Shown: in pieces, positions 56,801-63,339 of the stretch
Numbering within the stretch: position 1 is the stretch's first letter
Layout of the letters: each line of letters begins with the position of its first letter
Origin: Arthrobacter sp. UKPF54-2
GTDB taxonomy: Bacteria; Actinomycetota; Actinomycetes; Actinomycetales; Micrococcaceae
DNA: 64,000 nucleotides
Reading direction: 5' to 3'
NCBI RefSeq assembly: GCF_007858535.1
Contig: NZ_CP040174.1
Span: forward strand, 2,418,001-2,482,000
Made by a program: the position numbers and the translations under genes
Notes under the pieces: generated by a model
What the model was told of the DNA's origin: nothing
Seen by the model: only the letters and a program-made list of their open reading frames with translations
The model's database searches: none

Positions 56801-56878
56801 CGGATCACCACCCAGCTGCAGGTGGTCAAGGGCCGGAACGGGTCCACGCTGCATATCTCGGACGATGCCCCGGTCTGA
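53798..56878 (+). CDS. sbcC: Exonuclease subunit SbcC (SMC-like ATPase)
   Basis: Rad50-like partner of SbcD. 1026 residues from GTG 53798. Walker A GATGAGKT (residues 35-42), Q-loop MLPQGDFAAFLRSK, long Ala/Glu-rich coiled coil, zinc hook CPVCG (Cys535, Cys538), signature TLSGGESFMASLALALGLA and Walker B TLFVDEGFGSLDEQ. The coiled-coil arms are short relative to eukaryotic Rad50. Translation is coupled to sbcD. Confidence 0.95.
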   Translation: MRIHRLEISAFGPFAGTEVIDFDRLSAHGLFLLNGATGAGKTSVLDAICFALYGSVPGARQEGKRLRSDHADAAAEPRVTCEFSAKGRHFEVSRTPAWNKPSARGKNGFTEQKANTLLRERVDGTWLDKSGRNDEAGAEITALLGMDRDQFTRVVMLPQGDFAAFLRSKASDRLDLLQSLFGTERFESVEQELARRAAAARAEVESLNNQLMLLLAQAETETAGLGLALDGAPGRDDADGLLAWLGEAAAAAAGERQAAAADAERRGVELAARLEGMAARAERQAKLAAALQRRADADAAAPGLREAAERLQRHRKAEVLGGQLQAVDSAEAAEEGAELAAAAAASELRAAALTDPELAPLQGAVPEVPPGDGGPAAAPLFEGTVLRSELGRLRSLRAVLEERLPDEDRLAALTTRGAELQLSLDRLHTAHRSGAAALDTLRAESAALVAALGPLEELAAEVQLRTKEAAAADELVAIVGRHAEAAANCAGITERHRLARDTYQDRRQHWLDLREERLANAAAELAAQLLPDEPCPVCGSAEHPAPAPAAASALAIAEAEQTAQEDADAAEAVLAALEHELGDAQQSLAVLAAQGGDTAPGVARSDAALARDRAAEATRAAAELAATRARRDELDDEITAAEHGQTEAAAGLAQTEATLSGVRAQADELEAALAGLRSGHPSLGTRLSAVRGATALLERADAAAGSLEQARARTAEARAQLEQALPAAGFESAAAARSVLLPAPDAAGLEAAIRAGQDEAARLEELFAGEELSLAAREQAADGPVDPAVLAALRQDTAAAARTTRESVLAAGLAGNSVRALGRIAADYAEQAAAGREPRERAALWTAVAEAARGGGDNTYRMSLNSYVLAARLEQVAAAASDRLIGMSDGRYTLQHTDALAARRQKSGLGLEVVDQWTGQRRDTATLSGGESFMASLALALGLADVVQMESGGVDIETLFVDEGFGSLDEQSLEQVMDALEGLRDGGRVVGLVSHVAEMKQRITTQLQVVKGRNGSTLHISDDAPV

Positions 56879-56894
56879 GGGGCGCCGGCTCGGG

Positions 56895-56900
56895 TATAAT
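56895..56900 (+). promoter_or_regulatory. Perfect -10 hexamer upstream of the MFS gene
   Basis: TATAAT, the only perfect -10 match I noticed ahead of a gene in this window, 17 bp after the sbcC stop. A transcript starting about 7 bp later (around 56906) would have a short, highly structured leader. The -35 region (GGTCTG near 56872) is poor. Confidence 0.55.
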
Positions 56901-56910
56901 TGGATGGTTA

Positions 56911-56963
56911 CCGGGTCGCGCGCATCGGGAGGAGGGACGATGCGCACCATCGAACGAACCCGG
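56911..56963 (+). promoter_or_regulatory. Candidate translational attenuator hairpin
   Basis: Nested stems: outer CCGGGT / ACCCGG (56911-56916, 56958-56963) and inner GCGCATCG / CGATGCGC (56920-56927, 56938-56945). The 10-nt inner loop carries the perfect Shine-Dalgarno AGGAGG (56930-56935), and the inner right arm contains the ATG (56940) of a 27-codon ORF. The outer right arm ends 4 nt before the MFS ATG. CGATG / CATCG (56938-56942, 56948-56952) is a competing hairpin. Confidence 0.6.
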
Positions 56964-57023
56964 ATAAATGATCCTCTCCACGTCTTCCCAGGCGCCTGCC
57001 TCTGCGGCGCCCGCCTCCACTGA
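56940..57023 (+). CDS. Candidate 27-residue leader peptide overlapping the MFS start
   Basis: A short frame from ATG 56940 to TGA 57023, preceded at 4 nt by a perfect AGGAGG. The peptide begins MRTIERTRINDPLHVFPG and ends in LCGARLH. It overlaps the first 19 codons of the MFS gene in another frame. The MFS start itself has no ribosome binding site. Ribosomes on the short frame would open the outer stem and free the MFS start, a leader-peptide mechanism known for several resistance genes. No homologue is known to me; expression is unproven. Confidence 0.5.
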   Translation: MRTIERTRINDPLHVFPGACLCGARLH

Positions 57024-58326
57024 GGCAGAATCCACCGGCGCATCACTGGCCCCCCGCGGCGGCCGCTTTGCCCGTCTTCCCCTGCTGGCCGGCCGGAGCT
57101 TCATCCCGCTGGGTCTTTTCGCCCGCCTTCCGCTGGCCATGCTCACCGTCGGCGCCCTGACCCTCGTGACCGCTGTTACCGGCTCCTATGCCGTGGGCGG
57201 CGCCGCGGCCGGCGCCGTCGGCATCGGGTCGGCACTCGGCGCCCCCACGCTGGGGGCCCTGGCGGACCGGCTGGGCCAGCGCCCGGTCCTCCTTGTTTCG
57301 GCCGTCTTCAACACCCTGGCCGTCACCGCCCTGATCCTCGCCGTGTACCTCGTTCCGGCCGGCGGGGACCTGGCAGCCGCAGTGCCGGTGCTCGCCGCCG
57401 CCTTTGTGGCCGGCGCCAGCTGCCCGCAGGTCGGCCCGCTGGCCCGGGTCCGCTGGATGGCCCTGAGCTCCAGCCGCGGCGGGTCCGGACACGACCTGGA
57501 CACCGCCCTGTCCTACGAGAGCACCGCGGACGAGTTGACCTTCGTGCTGGGGCCGGCCCTGGTGGGCATCCTGGCCAGCCTCATCAGCCCCTGGCTGCCG
57601 CTCGCCCTCGCCGCCGCGCTGACCCTGACCCTGGTCCCCGCCTTCGCCGTGCACCCGACGCACCGCGCCGTCCCGCGCACCCCTGCGCGGAGCCGGACGG
57701 CGTCGGCCGCTGAGCGGAAGCGGCGGACGGAACTGACGGCCGGGCAGCGTGCGGCCGGCTTCGCCGCCGTCGCGCTCCCGGTGCTGGCCATGGTCTGCAT
57801 GGGAACGTTCTTCGGCGCGACGCAGACGTCCCTGAGTTCCTTCGCGGCCAGCTTCGCGACCGCGGAACTGGCCGGGCTGCTGTACGCGGTGATGGGGCTG
57901 AGCTCGGCCGCCGCGGCCCTGTCCGTGGCCTACTGGCCGCGGCGGTTCGGCGTCCACGCCCGCTGGCTTGCCTGCGCCGCCCTGATGGCCGGCCTCGCGG
58001 CCCTGCTGCTCCTGCCCTCGACGGCGCCGCCGATGATCCTGGTCCTCCTGGTCCTGGGCGTGCCGGTGGGCCCGCTGATGGTCACCGTGTTCGCTATCGG
58101 AGGCCTGGTGGCCCCGGCAGACAAACTCGGCACGGTGATGACGGCGCTGGCCAGCGGCATCGTCGCCGGCACCGCGTTGGGCTCGTCCGTGGCGGGCCGG
58201 CTCGCCCAGGACTTCGGCTATTCGGCCGCGTTCCTGGTGCCGGTCTGCGCCGCGGCGGCGCTGTTCCTGCTCGGTGCCGGTGCCGCCGTCGTCCTCCGGC
58301 GAGGCACGGCGGCGGCCCGCGCCTGA
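56968..58326 (+). CDS. MFS transporter, drug-efflux-like
   Basis: A 452-residue 12-helix major facilitator protein. The N-terminal 35 residues are Ser/Ala/Thr-rich. The loop 2-3 motif reads GALADRLGQRPVLL, the classic MFS motif A; another polar loop has DTALSYESTADELTFVLGPAL. The latter, with an acidic pair near helix 5, is common in a group of actinobacterial MFS proteins of unknown substrate. No ribosome binding site precedes ATG 56968; translation probably depends on the short upstream frame. It converges with the aldehyde dehydrogenase gene. Confidence 0.85.
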   Translation: MILSTSSQAPASAAPASTEAESTGASLAPRGGRFARLPLLAGRSFIPLGLFARLPLAMLTVGALTLVTAVTGSYAVGGAAAGAVGIGSALGAPTLGALADRLGQRPVLLVSAVFNTLAVTALILAVYLVPAGGDLAAAVPVLAAAFVAGASCPQVGPLARVRWMALSSSRGGSGHDLDTALSYESTADELTFVLGPALVGILASLISPWLPLALAAALTLTLVPAFAVHPTHRAVPRTPARSRTASAAERKRRTELTAGQRAAGFAAVALPVLAMVCMGTFFGATQTSLSSFAASFATAELAGLLYAVMGLSSAAAALSVAYWPRRFGVHARWLACAALMAGLAALLLLPSTAPPMILVLLVLGVPVGPLMVTVFAIGGLVAPADKLGTVMTALASGIVAGTALGSSVAGRLAQDFGYSAAFLVPVCAAAALFLLGAGAAVVLRRGTAAARA

Positions 58327-58393
58327 CGCGGAGGCCCAGCAGGGCCACATAGAAGGCGCAGCGGACCATGGCAGGCGCCGGGACCGAGGGGTT

Positions 58394-59893
58394 TCAGGTC
58401 GCGGCGCCGAACTTCGGGGTGTGGACGGCGCCCAGGGTGATGTGAACGGCCTGCTGGTCGGTGTAGAAGTCGATGGACCGGTAGCCGCCCTCGTGGCCGA
58501 GGCCCGAGGCCTTGACCCCGCCGAACGGGGTGCGCAGGTCCCGGACGTTGTGGCTGTTGAGCCACACCATGCCCGCCTCGAGGTTCTGCGAGAAGGTGTG
58601 CGCCCGCGTCAGGTTGTTCGTCCAGACGTAGCCGGCCAGGCCGTAGCGGGTGTTGTTCGCGAGCGCGAGGGCTTCGTCGTCGGTGTCGAAGGGGGTGATG
58701 GCGACGACGGGGCCGAAGATCTCCTCCTGGAAGATCCGGGCGTCCGGGGCGACGTCGGCAAAGACCGTGGGGGCGATGTAGTTGCCGGTGGGCAGGGACT
58801 CCGGGCGGCCCCCACCGGCCAGCAGCCGGCCCTCGGACTTGCCGATCTCCACGTAGCGGGAGACCTTCTCGTAGTGCTCCGGGTGGACCAGGGCTCCGAC
58901 CTCGGTCTTCGGATCATGCGGATCGCCGACGACGATGTTCTTCGCCCGGGCGGCGTACTTCTCACAGAACTCCTCGTACACGGCGCGTTCCACCAGGATC
59001 CGGGAGCCGGCGGTGCAGCGTTCGCCGTTGAGCGAGAACACGCCGAACAGGGTCGAGTCGATCGCGGCGTCGAGGTCGGCGTCGGCGAAGATGATCGCCG
59101 GGCTCTTGCCGCCAAGTTCCATCGAGAGGCCCTTGAGGTTCTCCGCGGCGTTGCGGAAGATCGTCTTGCCCGTGGTGGTTTCACCGGTGAAGGAGATCAG
59201 CGGCACGTCTGGGTGCTTGACCAGGGCGTCCCCGGCCTCCTCGCCCAGGCCGTTGACCAGGTTGAAGACACCGTCGGGCAGGCCGGCGTCCTTGAAGATC
59301 TTCGCCCAGAGCGAGGCGGAGAGCGGGGTGAATTCGGCAGGCTTGAGGACCACGGTGTTGCCGGTGGCCAGCGCCGGGGCGAGCTTCCAGGATTCGAGCA
59401 TAAAGGGCGTGTTCCACGGGGTGATGAGGCCGGCGACGCCGATCGGCTTGCGGTTGACGTAGTTGATCTGGGCGCCGGGGACCTTCATGGCGTCGTCGAA
59501 CTGGGCCACGATCAGGTCGGCGAAGAAGCGGAAGTTCTCGGCCGCGCGCAGCGCCTGGCCCTTGGCCTGGGTGATCGGCAGGCCGGTGTCGAAGGTTTCG
59601 AGCTGCGCGAGGCGGCTCTCCTGGGCCTCGACCGCGTCGGCGATCCTGTTCAGGACGCGGGCGCGTTCGCGCGGTTTCATCCGCGGCCACGGGCCCTCGG
59701 TAAAGGCCTTGCGCGCGGCGGCGACGGCGAGGTCGATGTCCTCTTTCTGGCCGGCGGCGGCGGTGGCGTAGGTCTCGTTGGAGACCGGGTCCAGGACGTC
59801 GAAGGTCTTGCCGCTGACGGAGTCGACGAATTCGCCGTTGATGTAGTGCCGGATCCGGGCGGGGAGGTCGTCCGGGATGTAGTGCTCGGCCAT
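58394..59893 (-). CDS. hpaE: Aldehyde dehydrogenase, 5-carboxymethyl-2-hydroxymuconate semialdehyde type
   Basis: A 499-residue NAD-dependent aldehyde dehydrogenase most like HpaE, which oxidises the ring-cleavage product of homoprotocatechuate in 4-hydroxyphenylacetate breakdown. Catalytic Cys293 (NGERCTAGSR) and Glu259 (LSMELGGKSP) are present, as are ITPWNTPFM and EEIFGPVVAI. ATG 59893 follows AAAGGA on the minus strand. The frame extends upstream but that part is leader. An IclR regulator lies directly upstream; no other hpa genes are in the window, so substrate assignment is moderate. Confidence 0.8.
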   Translation of the reverse strand: MAEHYIPDDLPARIRHYINGEFVDSVSGKTFDVLDPVSNETYATAAAGQKEDIDLAVAAARKAFTEGPWPRMKPRERARVLNRIADAVEAQESRLAQLETFDTGLPITQAKGQALRAAENFRFFADLIVAQFDDAMKVPGAQINYVNRKPIGVAGLITPWNTPFMLESWKLAPALATGNTVVLKPAEFTPLSASLWAKIFKDAGLPDGVFNLVNGLGEEAGDALVKHPDVPLISFTGETTTGKTIFRNAAENLKGLSMELGGKSPAIIFADADLDAAIDSTLFGVFSLNGERCTAGSRILVERAVYEEFCEKYAARAKNIVVGDPHDPKTEVGALVHPEHYEKVSRYVEIGKSEGRLLAGGGRPESLPTGNYIAPTVFADVAPDARIFQEEIFGPVVAITPFDTDDEALALANNTRYGLAGYVWTNNLTRAHTFSQNLEAGMVWLNSHNVRDLRTPFGGVKASGLGHEGGYRSIDFYTDQQAVHITLGAVHTPKFGAAT

Positions 59894-59987
59894 GGGGATC
59901 AATCCTTTGCTTCCGTGGTGAAGTGCTCGGGCGGGGCTTACTTTGCTTGTCAGGGCCTCGGCGGCCGGGGACGGTCCCGGCTCGGCG

Positions 59988-60704
59988 TCAGCCCAGCTGG
60001 GCCTCGATGCGCGCGGCACTCGCGGCCAGGGCGGCCGCAACCTCCGCGGGATCCTGCGCGTCTCGGATGTAGACCACCGCCAGGGCAGCCGGCCGACCGC
60101 CAGGTACGCTGACCGGCACGGCCAGCGAGGAAACCCCCGGGATGACTTCGTCGTGGCTGGCCGCGTAGCCGCGGCGGCGGGCCTCGGCGGCCTCGGGGCG
60201 GTAGGGAATGCCGGGGGCGAGGCTGTGCCATTCCCGCTCCGAGAGCGCCGACTGGATGGCGATGCCCGGGGCGCCCGCGCTGACCGGGTGCCGGGATCCG
60301 GGATGCTGGACCACGGCCGCCCCCGTACGGCGGGGATCGACGGTCACGAGTGTGACGCAGTCTTCGCGGTCCCAGACGGCCACAAAGGCGCTCATGTCCA
60401 GGGCGTTGGCCAGCTGGGTGAGCTCGGGGAGGGCCGCGGTCTGCAGGTTGCGGGCCACGCCGCGGGCGAGGACAGCCAGGCCGGGGCCGGGCTGGACCCG
60501 CCCGCCGTCGTCGCGGACCAGCAGTGAGTGGTCCTCGAGGGTGCGCAGGATGCGGTAGGCGACCGAGCGGTGGACCCCCATGGCATCTGCGAGCTCGGCG
60601 ATGGTGAGCGGCTCCGGCGCGTCGGCGAGAATCTCCAGCGCCCGGATGCCTCGGGAGAGCGTCTGGGACGGGGAGGTCTGGGCGCTGCCGGCGGTCAGTG
60701 TCAT
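59988..60704 (-). CDS. IclR family transcriptional regulator
   Basis: A 238-residue regulator: winged helix-turn-helix (SRGIRALEILADAPEPLTIAE to VHRSVAYRILRTLEDHSLL) followed by a GAF-like effector-binding domain with AVWDREDCVTLVTVDPR and HPVSAGAPGIAIQSAL. Placed next to hpaE and divergent from a symporter gene, it probably controls both in response to an aromatic acid. Start: ATG 60713 overlaps the TAGGAT box, so ATG 60704, 7 bp after the box, is preferred for a leaderless mRNA. Confidence 0.87.
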   Translation of the reverse strand: MTLTAGSAQTSPSQTLSRGIRALEILADAPEPLTIAELADAMGVHRSVAYRILRTLEDHSLLVRDDGGRVQPGPGLAVLARGVARNLQTAALPELTQLANALDMSAFVAVWDREDCVTLVTVDPRRTGAAVVQHPGSRHPVSAGAPGIAIQSALSEREWHSLAPGIPYRPEAAEARRRGYAASHDEVIPGVSSLAVPVSVPGGRPAALAVVYIRDAQDPAEVAAALAASAARIEAQLG

Positions 60705-60798
60705 GGGGTCCATCCTAGGGCGGGGCGGGGGGGCGCGGGGGCGGGTGTGCCGCGGCAGTCCCGCGGGTCTCTTGTGCCGGGGCTCACAGTCCAGTAGC

Positions 60799-60836
60799 GT
60801 TCTATATCGGAACTGTGTGTTCGATTATAGAACACA
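60799..60836. promoter_or_regulatory. Tandem operator-like palindromes GTTC-N7-GAAC
   Basis: Site 1: GTTC at 60799-60802, GAAC at 60810-60813. Site 2: TGTGTTC at 60816-60822, GAACACA at 60830-60836. Both have a 7-bp AT-rich centre and the centres are 20 bp apart, so they lie on the same helical face. IclR-type proteins bind such sites as dimers or tetramers. Confidence 0.6.
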
Positions 60837-60966
60837 GATTGGGGGCGCACAACGTTTCGGGGCCAGTCGTCCCGGGGTCCGGGGCATCACGATTTGGGGA
60901 CAAGGCGGCTTTTTTCCCCGGACTGTGTGCCTGATCACATGTTTCATAGTAAGATCACAGATACTA

Positions 60967-60984
60967 ACTGACCGTTCGATCAGT
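60967..60984. promoter_or_regulatory. 18-bp imperfect palindrome, TetR-type operator candidate
   Basis: ACTGACCGTTCGATCAGT: seven of the eight pairs around the central TT match. The shape resembles operators of TetR regulators of aromatic catabolism such as PaaR. It lies 75 bp before the symporter ATG. Confidence 0.45.
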
Positions 60985-61058
60985 AATTCAAGAGGCATTC
61001 AGTTATTCTCTTCGCACCCACCCCGGGCAGCACCTCTGCCCCCAGCAACGGAGTTCCA

Positions 61059-62393
61059 ATGACCGCAACTTCAACCGTCGATTCAGAGGCGGGCCCCAGC
61101 AGCAAGCATGAGGAACGCAAGGTCCTCGCCGGGACGCTGGTCGGTACCACGATCGAGTGGTACGACTTCTTCATCTTCGCGCAGCTGACCGCAACGCTGC
61201 TCTCCCCGCTTTTCCTGGCGCCGCTGAACGCCTCCAACCCGGGCCTGGCGCAGATCCTGTCCTTCGCGCTGATCGGCATCAGCTTCCTGTTCCGCCCGCT
61301 CGGCGCCATCATCGCCGGCCACCTCGGCGACCGCCTGGGCCGCAAGGCGATGCTGGTCTTCACCCTGGTGATGATGGGTGCCGCGACCGCCCTGATCGGC
61401 TTGCTGCCGACCTACGCCCAGATCGGCGTCTGGGCCCCCGTCCTGCTGATCCTGCTGCGCATCATCCAGGGCTTTTCCGCCGGCGGTGAATGGGGCGGCG
61501 CTGCCCTGATGGCCGTGGAGCACGCTCCGATGAGCAAGCGCGGCCTGTTCGGCGCCTACCCGCAGATCGGCGTTCCGGTGGGCATGATCCTCGCGACGGG
61601 CCTGCTGTACTTCCTCAACACGTCCATGTCCAAGGAAGATTTTGCGTCCTGGGGCTGGCGGGTGCCGTTCCTGCTCTCCATCGTGCTGATTGTGGTCGGG
61701 TACCTGATCCGCCGCGCCGTGGCCGAGAGCCCGGTCTTCAAGGAAATGCAGGAGCGCAAAGAGGAAAGCAAGGCGCCCCTGGGCGAGCTGGTCCGCAAGC
61801 ACAAGAAGGCCGTCCTCTACTCGACGATGATCTTCATCGGCAACAACGCCGCCGGTTACCTGCTGATCGCCTTCTTCATCTCCTACGCCACCAAGTCGCT
61901 GAAGATGCCCACCCCGCAGATCCTGCTGGCCACCACCCTGGCATCCTTCGGCTGGCTCATCTTCACCCTGGTCGGCGGCTGGCTCTCCGACAAGATCGGC
62001 CGGGTCAAGACCTTCCTGATCGGCTACGGCATCGTCTTCGCTTGGATGATCCCGATGTTCGCCCTGATCGACACCAAGGACATCGTGCTCTACGGCGTGG
62101 CCCTTTTCGTCCTGACCATCGGCCTGGGCCTGTCCTACGGCCCGATGTCCGCCATGTACGCCGAAATGTTCCCGGCGAACGTGCGCTACTCGGGCATCTC
62201 GATCGGCTACGCGTTCGGCGCCATCCTCGGCGGCGCTTTCGCGGCCACCATCGCGGAAGCCCTGCTGCAGGGCACCAAGTGGACCGGCTCGATCGGCATC
62301 TACATCATGATCCTCTGCGTGATCTCCGCCGTCGGCGTCGTCCTGGCCAAGGAAACCAAGGGCCGCCCGCTCGGCGTCAGCCGCCACCACTAG
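61059..62393 (+). CDS. MHS-family MFS symporter (metabolite:H+)
   Basis: A 444-residue 12-helix transporter. LVGTTIEWYDFFIFAQLTATLL at the start, GDRLGRKAMLVFTLV (motif A), IQGFSAGGEWGGAALMAVEHAP and PANVRYSGISIGYAFGAILGG are typical of the MHS (ShiA/ProP-like) group that imports organic acids or betaines. Context with an IclR regulator and an HpaE-type dehydrogenase suggests uptake of an aromatic or other organic acid. ATG 61059 with GGAG 6 nt upstream. Confidence 0.9.
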   Translation: MTATSTVDSEAGPSSKHEERKVLAGTLVGTTIEWYDFFIFAQLTATLLSPLFLAPLNASNPGLAQILSFALIGISFLFRPLGAIIAGHLGDRLGRKAMLVFTLVMMGAATALIGLLPTYAQIGVWAPVLLILLRIIQGFSAGGEWGGAALMAVEHAPMSKRGLFGAYPQIGVPVGMILATGLLYFLNTSMSKEDFASWGWRVPFLLSIVLIVVGYLIRRAVAESPVFKEMQERKEESKAPLGELVRKHKKAVLYSTMIFIGNNAAGYLLIAFFISYATKSLKMPTPQILLATTLASFGWLIFTLVGGWLSDKIGRVKTFLIGYGIVFAWMIPMFALIDTKDIVLYGVALFVLTIGLGLSYGPMSAMYAEMFPANVRYSGISIGYAFGAILGGAFAATIAEALLQGTKWTGSIGIYIMILCVISAVGVVLAKETKGRPLGVSRHH

Positions 62394-62416
62394 GAGCTGC
62401 TCCCCAGGGAGGCCAC

Positions 62417-62468
62417 CACAAACACAGAAGAGGCACGGACCGCGGTCCGTGCCTCTTCTGTGTTTGTG
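62417..62468. terminator. 52-bp perfect palindrome between convergent genes
   Basis: A 26-bp perfect inverted repeat with no spacer, centred at the CCGCGG around 62442/62443 and running out to CACAAACACAG / CTGTGTTTGTG. It lies 24 bp after the symporter stop and 40 bp before the end of the convergent hydrolase gene. It probably terminates both transcripts, although the T-run after the stem is short. Confidence 0.75.
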
Positions 62469-62507
62469 ACTGTGGGGTTTGTGCCAGTAATTCAGAGTCC
62501 CCGCGGC

Positions 62508-63335
62508 TCAGGCGCCCAGGAACTCGATGGCGCCCTGCTTGAAGGCGCGGCTGGTGATGGCATTGGTGTGGTTCCGGGCCGGCAGGATGAGCTGTTCCAC
62601 CAGCGCCCCTGCTTTGGCGCCCAGCGCCGCGAGCTCGGGCATGGATTCGGCCCGCTCGTCCTTCTCGCCGGCCACCAGCAGCATCGGCATCGGCGGCACG
62701 GCCTCGGCGGGGTCGAACGGCTCGTCCTTGATCGCCTCCACCAGGGACAGCAGGGCAAAAATGTTGTTGCTCGGCAGCAGCTGCGCCATCTTGAGCAGCC
62801 CGGCGGTGGACGCGTCCGCGATCGGGGTGCCGTCGGCCAGGTACCGCTGCGCCGCCACGAGGTCGAAGTCCGCCAGCGGGTCCGCCACGTTGGGTCCGCC
62901 CAGGACCAGCCGGTGCACCAGCTCGTGCTGGGTGGCGCCGAATTCCCAGGCCAGCCGGGAACCCAGCGAGTAGCCGATGACGTCCAGCCCGCTGGCCGGG
63001 TCGCCGTCGCGCAGCGGGCGGGCGCCGGCGTCGAACGCGATCTGCAGCAGGTCCGCCCGGATCCGGCTGGGGGAGTAGGAGTCGCGGTCCTCGGGGGCGC
63101 CGCTGCGGCCGTGGCCCGGCAGATCCACCGTAATGACGCGGCGTCCGGCCTCGGTCAGGGCCGTGATCCAGCCGCTGTCCTCCCAGTTGAGCTTGGAGGA
63201 GGAGGAGAAGCCGTGCAGCAGCAGCACCGGGCGCAGGCCGGCGTCGTCCTTGGGATCATGCACCCCGACGTACAACTGGGGGTCCGTGCCCTCGACGGTG
63301 TGGGAATGCCGTTCGCCGGTGTGTCTGCCGCTCAT
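62508..63335 (-). CDS. Alpha/beta hydrolase of a 2-oxoacid/acetoin dehydrogenase operon (AcoC C-terminal-like)
   Basis: A 275-residue alpha/beta hydrolase: VLLLHGFSSSSKLNWEDSG oxyanion strand, DLPGHGRSGAPEDRDSY, nucleophile GYSLGSRLAWEFG, and a His in LPARNHTNAI. In AcoC of the acetoin-cleaving system such a domain is fused behind a lipoyl domain; here the two are separate genes, 4 nt apart. Start: ATG 63335 with GAGGA 8 nt upstream; ATG 63350 and TTG 63353 are in frame further up. Catalytic role in the complex is inference. Confidence 0.8.
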   Translation of the reverse strand: MSGRHTGERHSHTVEGTDPQLYVGVHDPKDDAGLRPVLLLHGFSSSSKLNWEDSGWITALTEAGRRVITVDLPGHGRSGAPEDRDSYSPSRIRADLLQIAFDAGARPLRDGDPASGLDVIGYSLGSRLAWEFGATQHELVHRLVLGGPNVADPLADFDLVAAQRYLADGTPIADASTAGLLKMAQLLPSNNIFALLSLVEAIKDEPFDPAEAVPPMPMLLVAGEKDERAESMPELAALGAKAGALVEQLILPARNHTNAITSRAFKQGAIEFLGA

Positions 63336-63339
63336 GGTG

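Larger units (their letters stand above)
60714..61058. promoter_or_regulatory. Divergent intergenic region between the IclR gene and the symporter
   Basis: 345 bp without a gene. From left to right it holds a G-rich run with G-quadruplex potential (60718-60745), two GTTC-N7-GAAC palindromes (60799-60813 and 60819-60833), an AT-poor/AT-rich transition with GATCACA direct repeats near 60934 and 60953, an 18-bp imperfect palindrome (60967-60984) and a GGAG ribosome binding site before ATG 61059. It should carry the promoters of both genes. I cannot assign -35/-10 boxes for the symporter with confidence. Confidence 0.6.
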
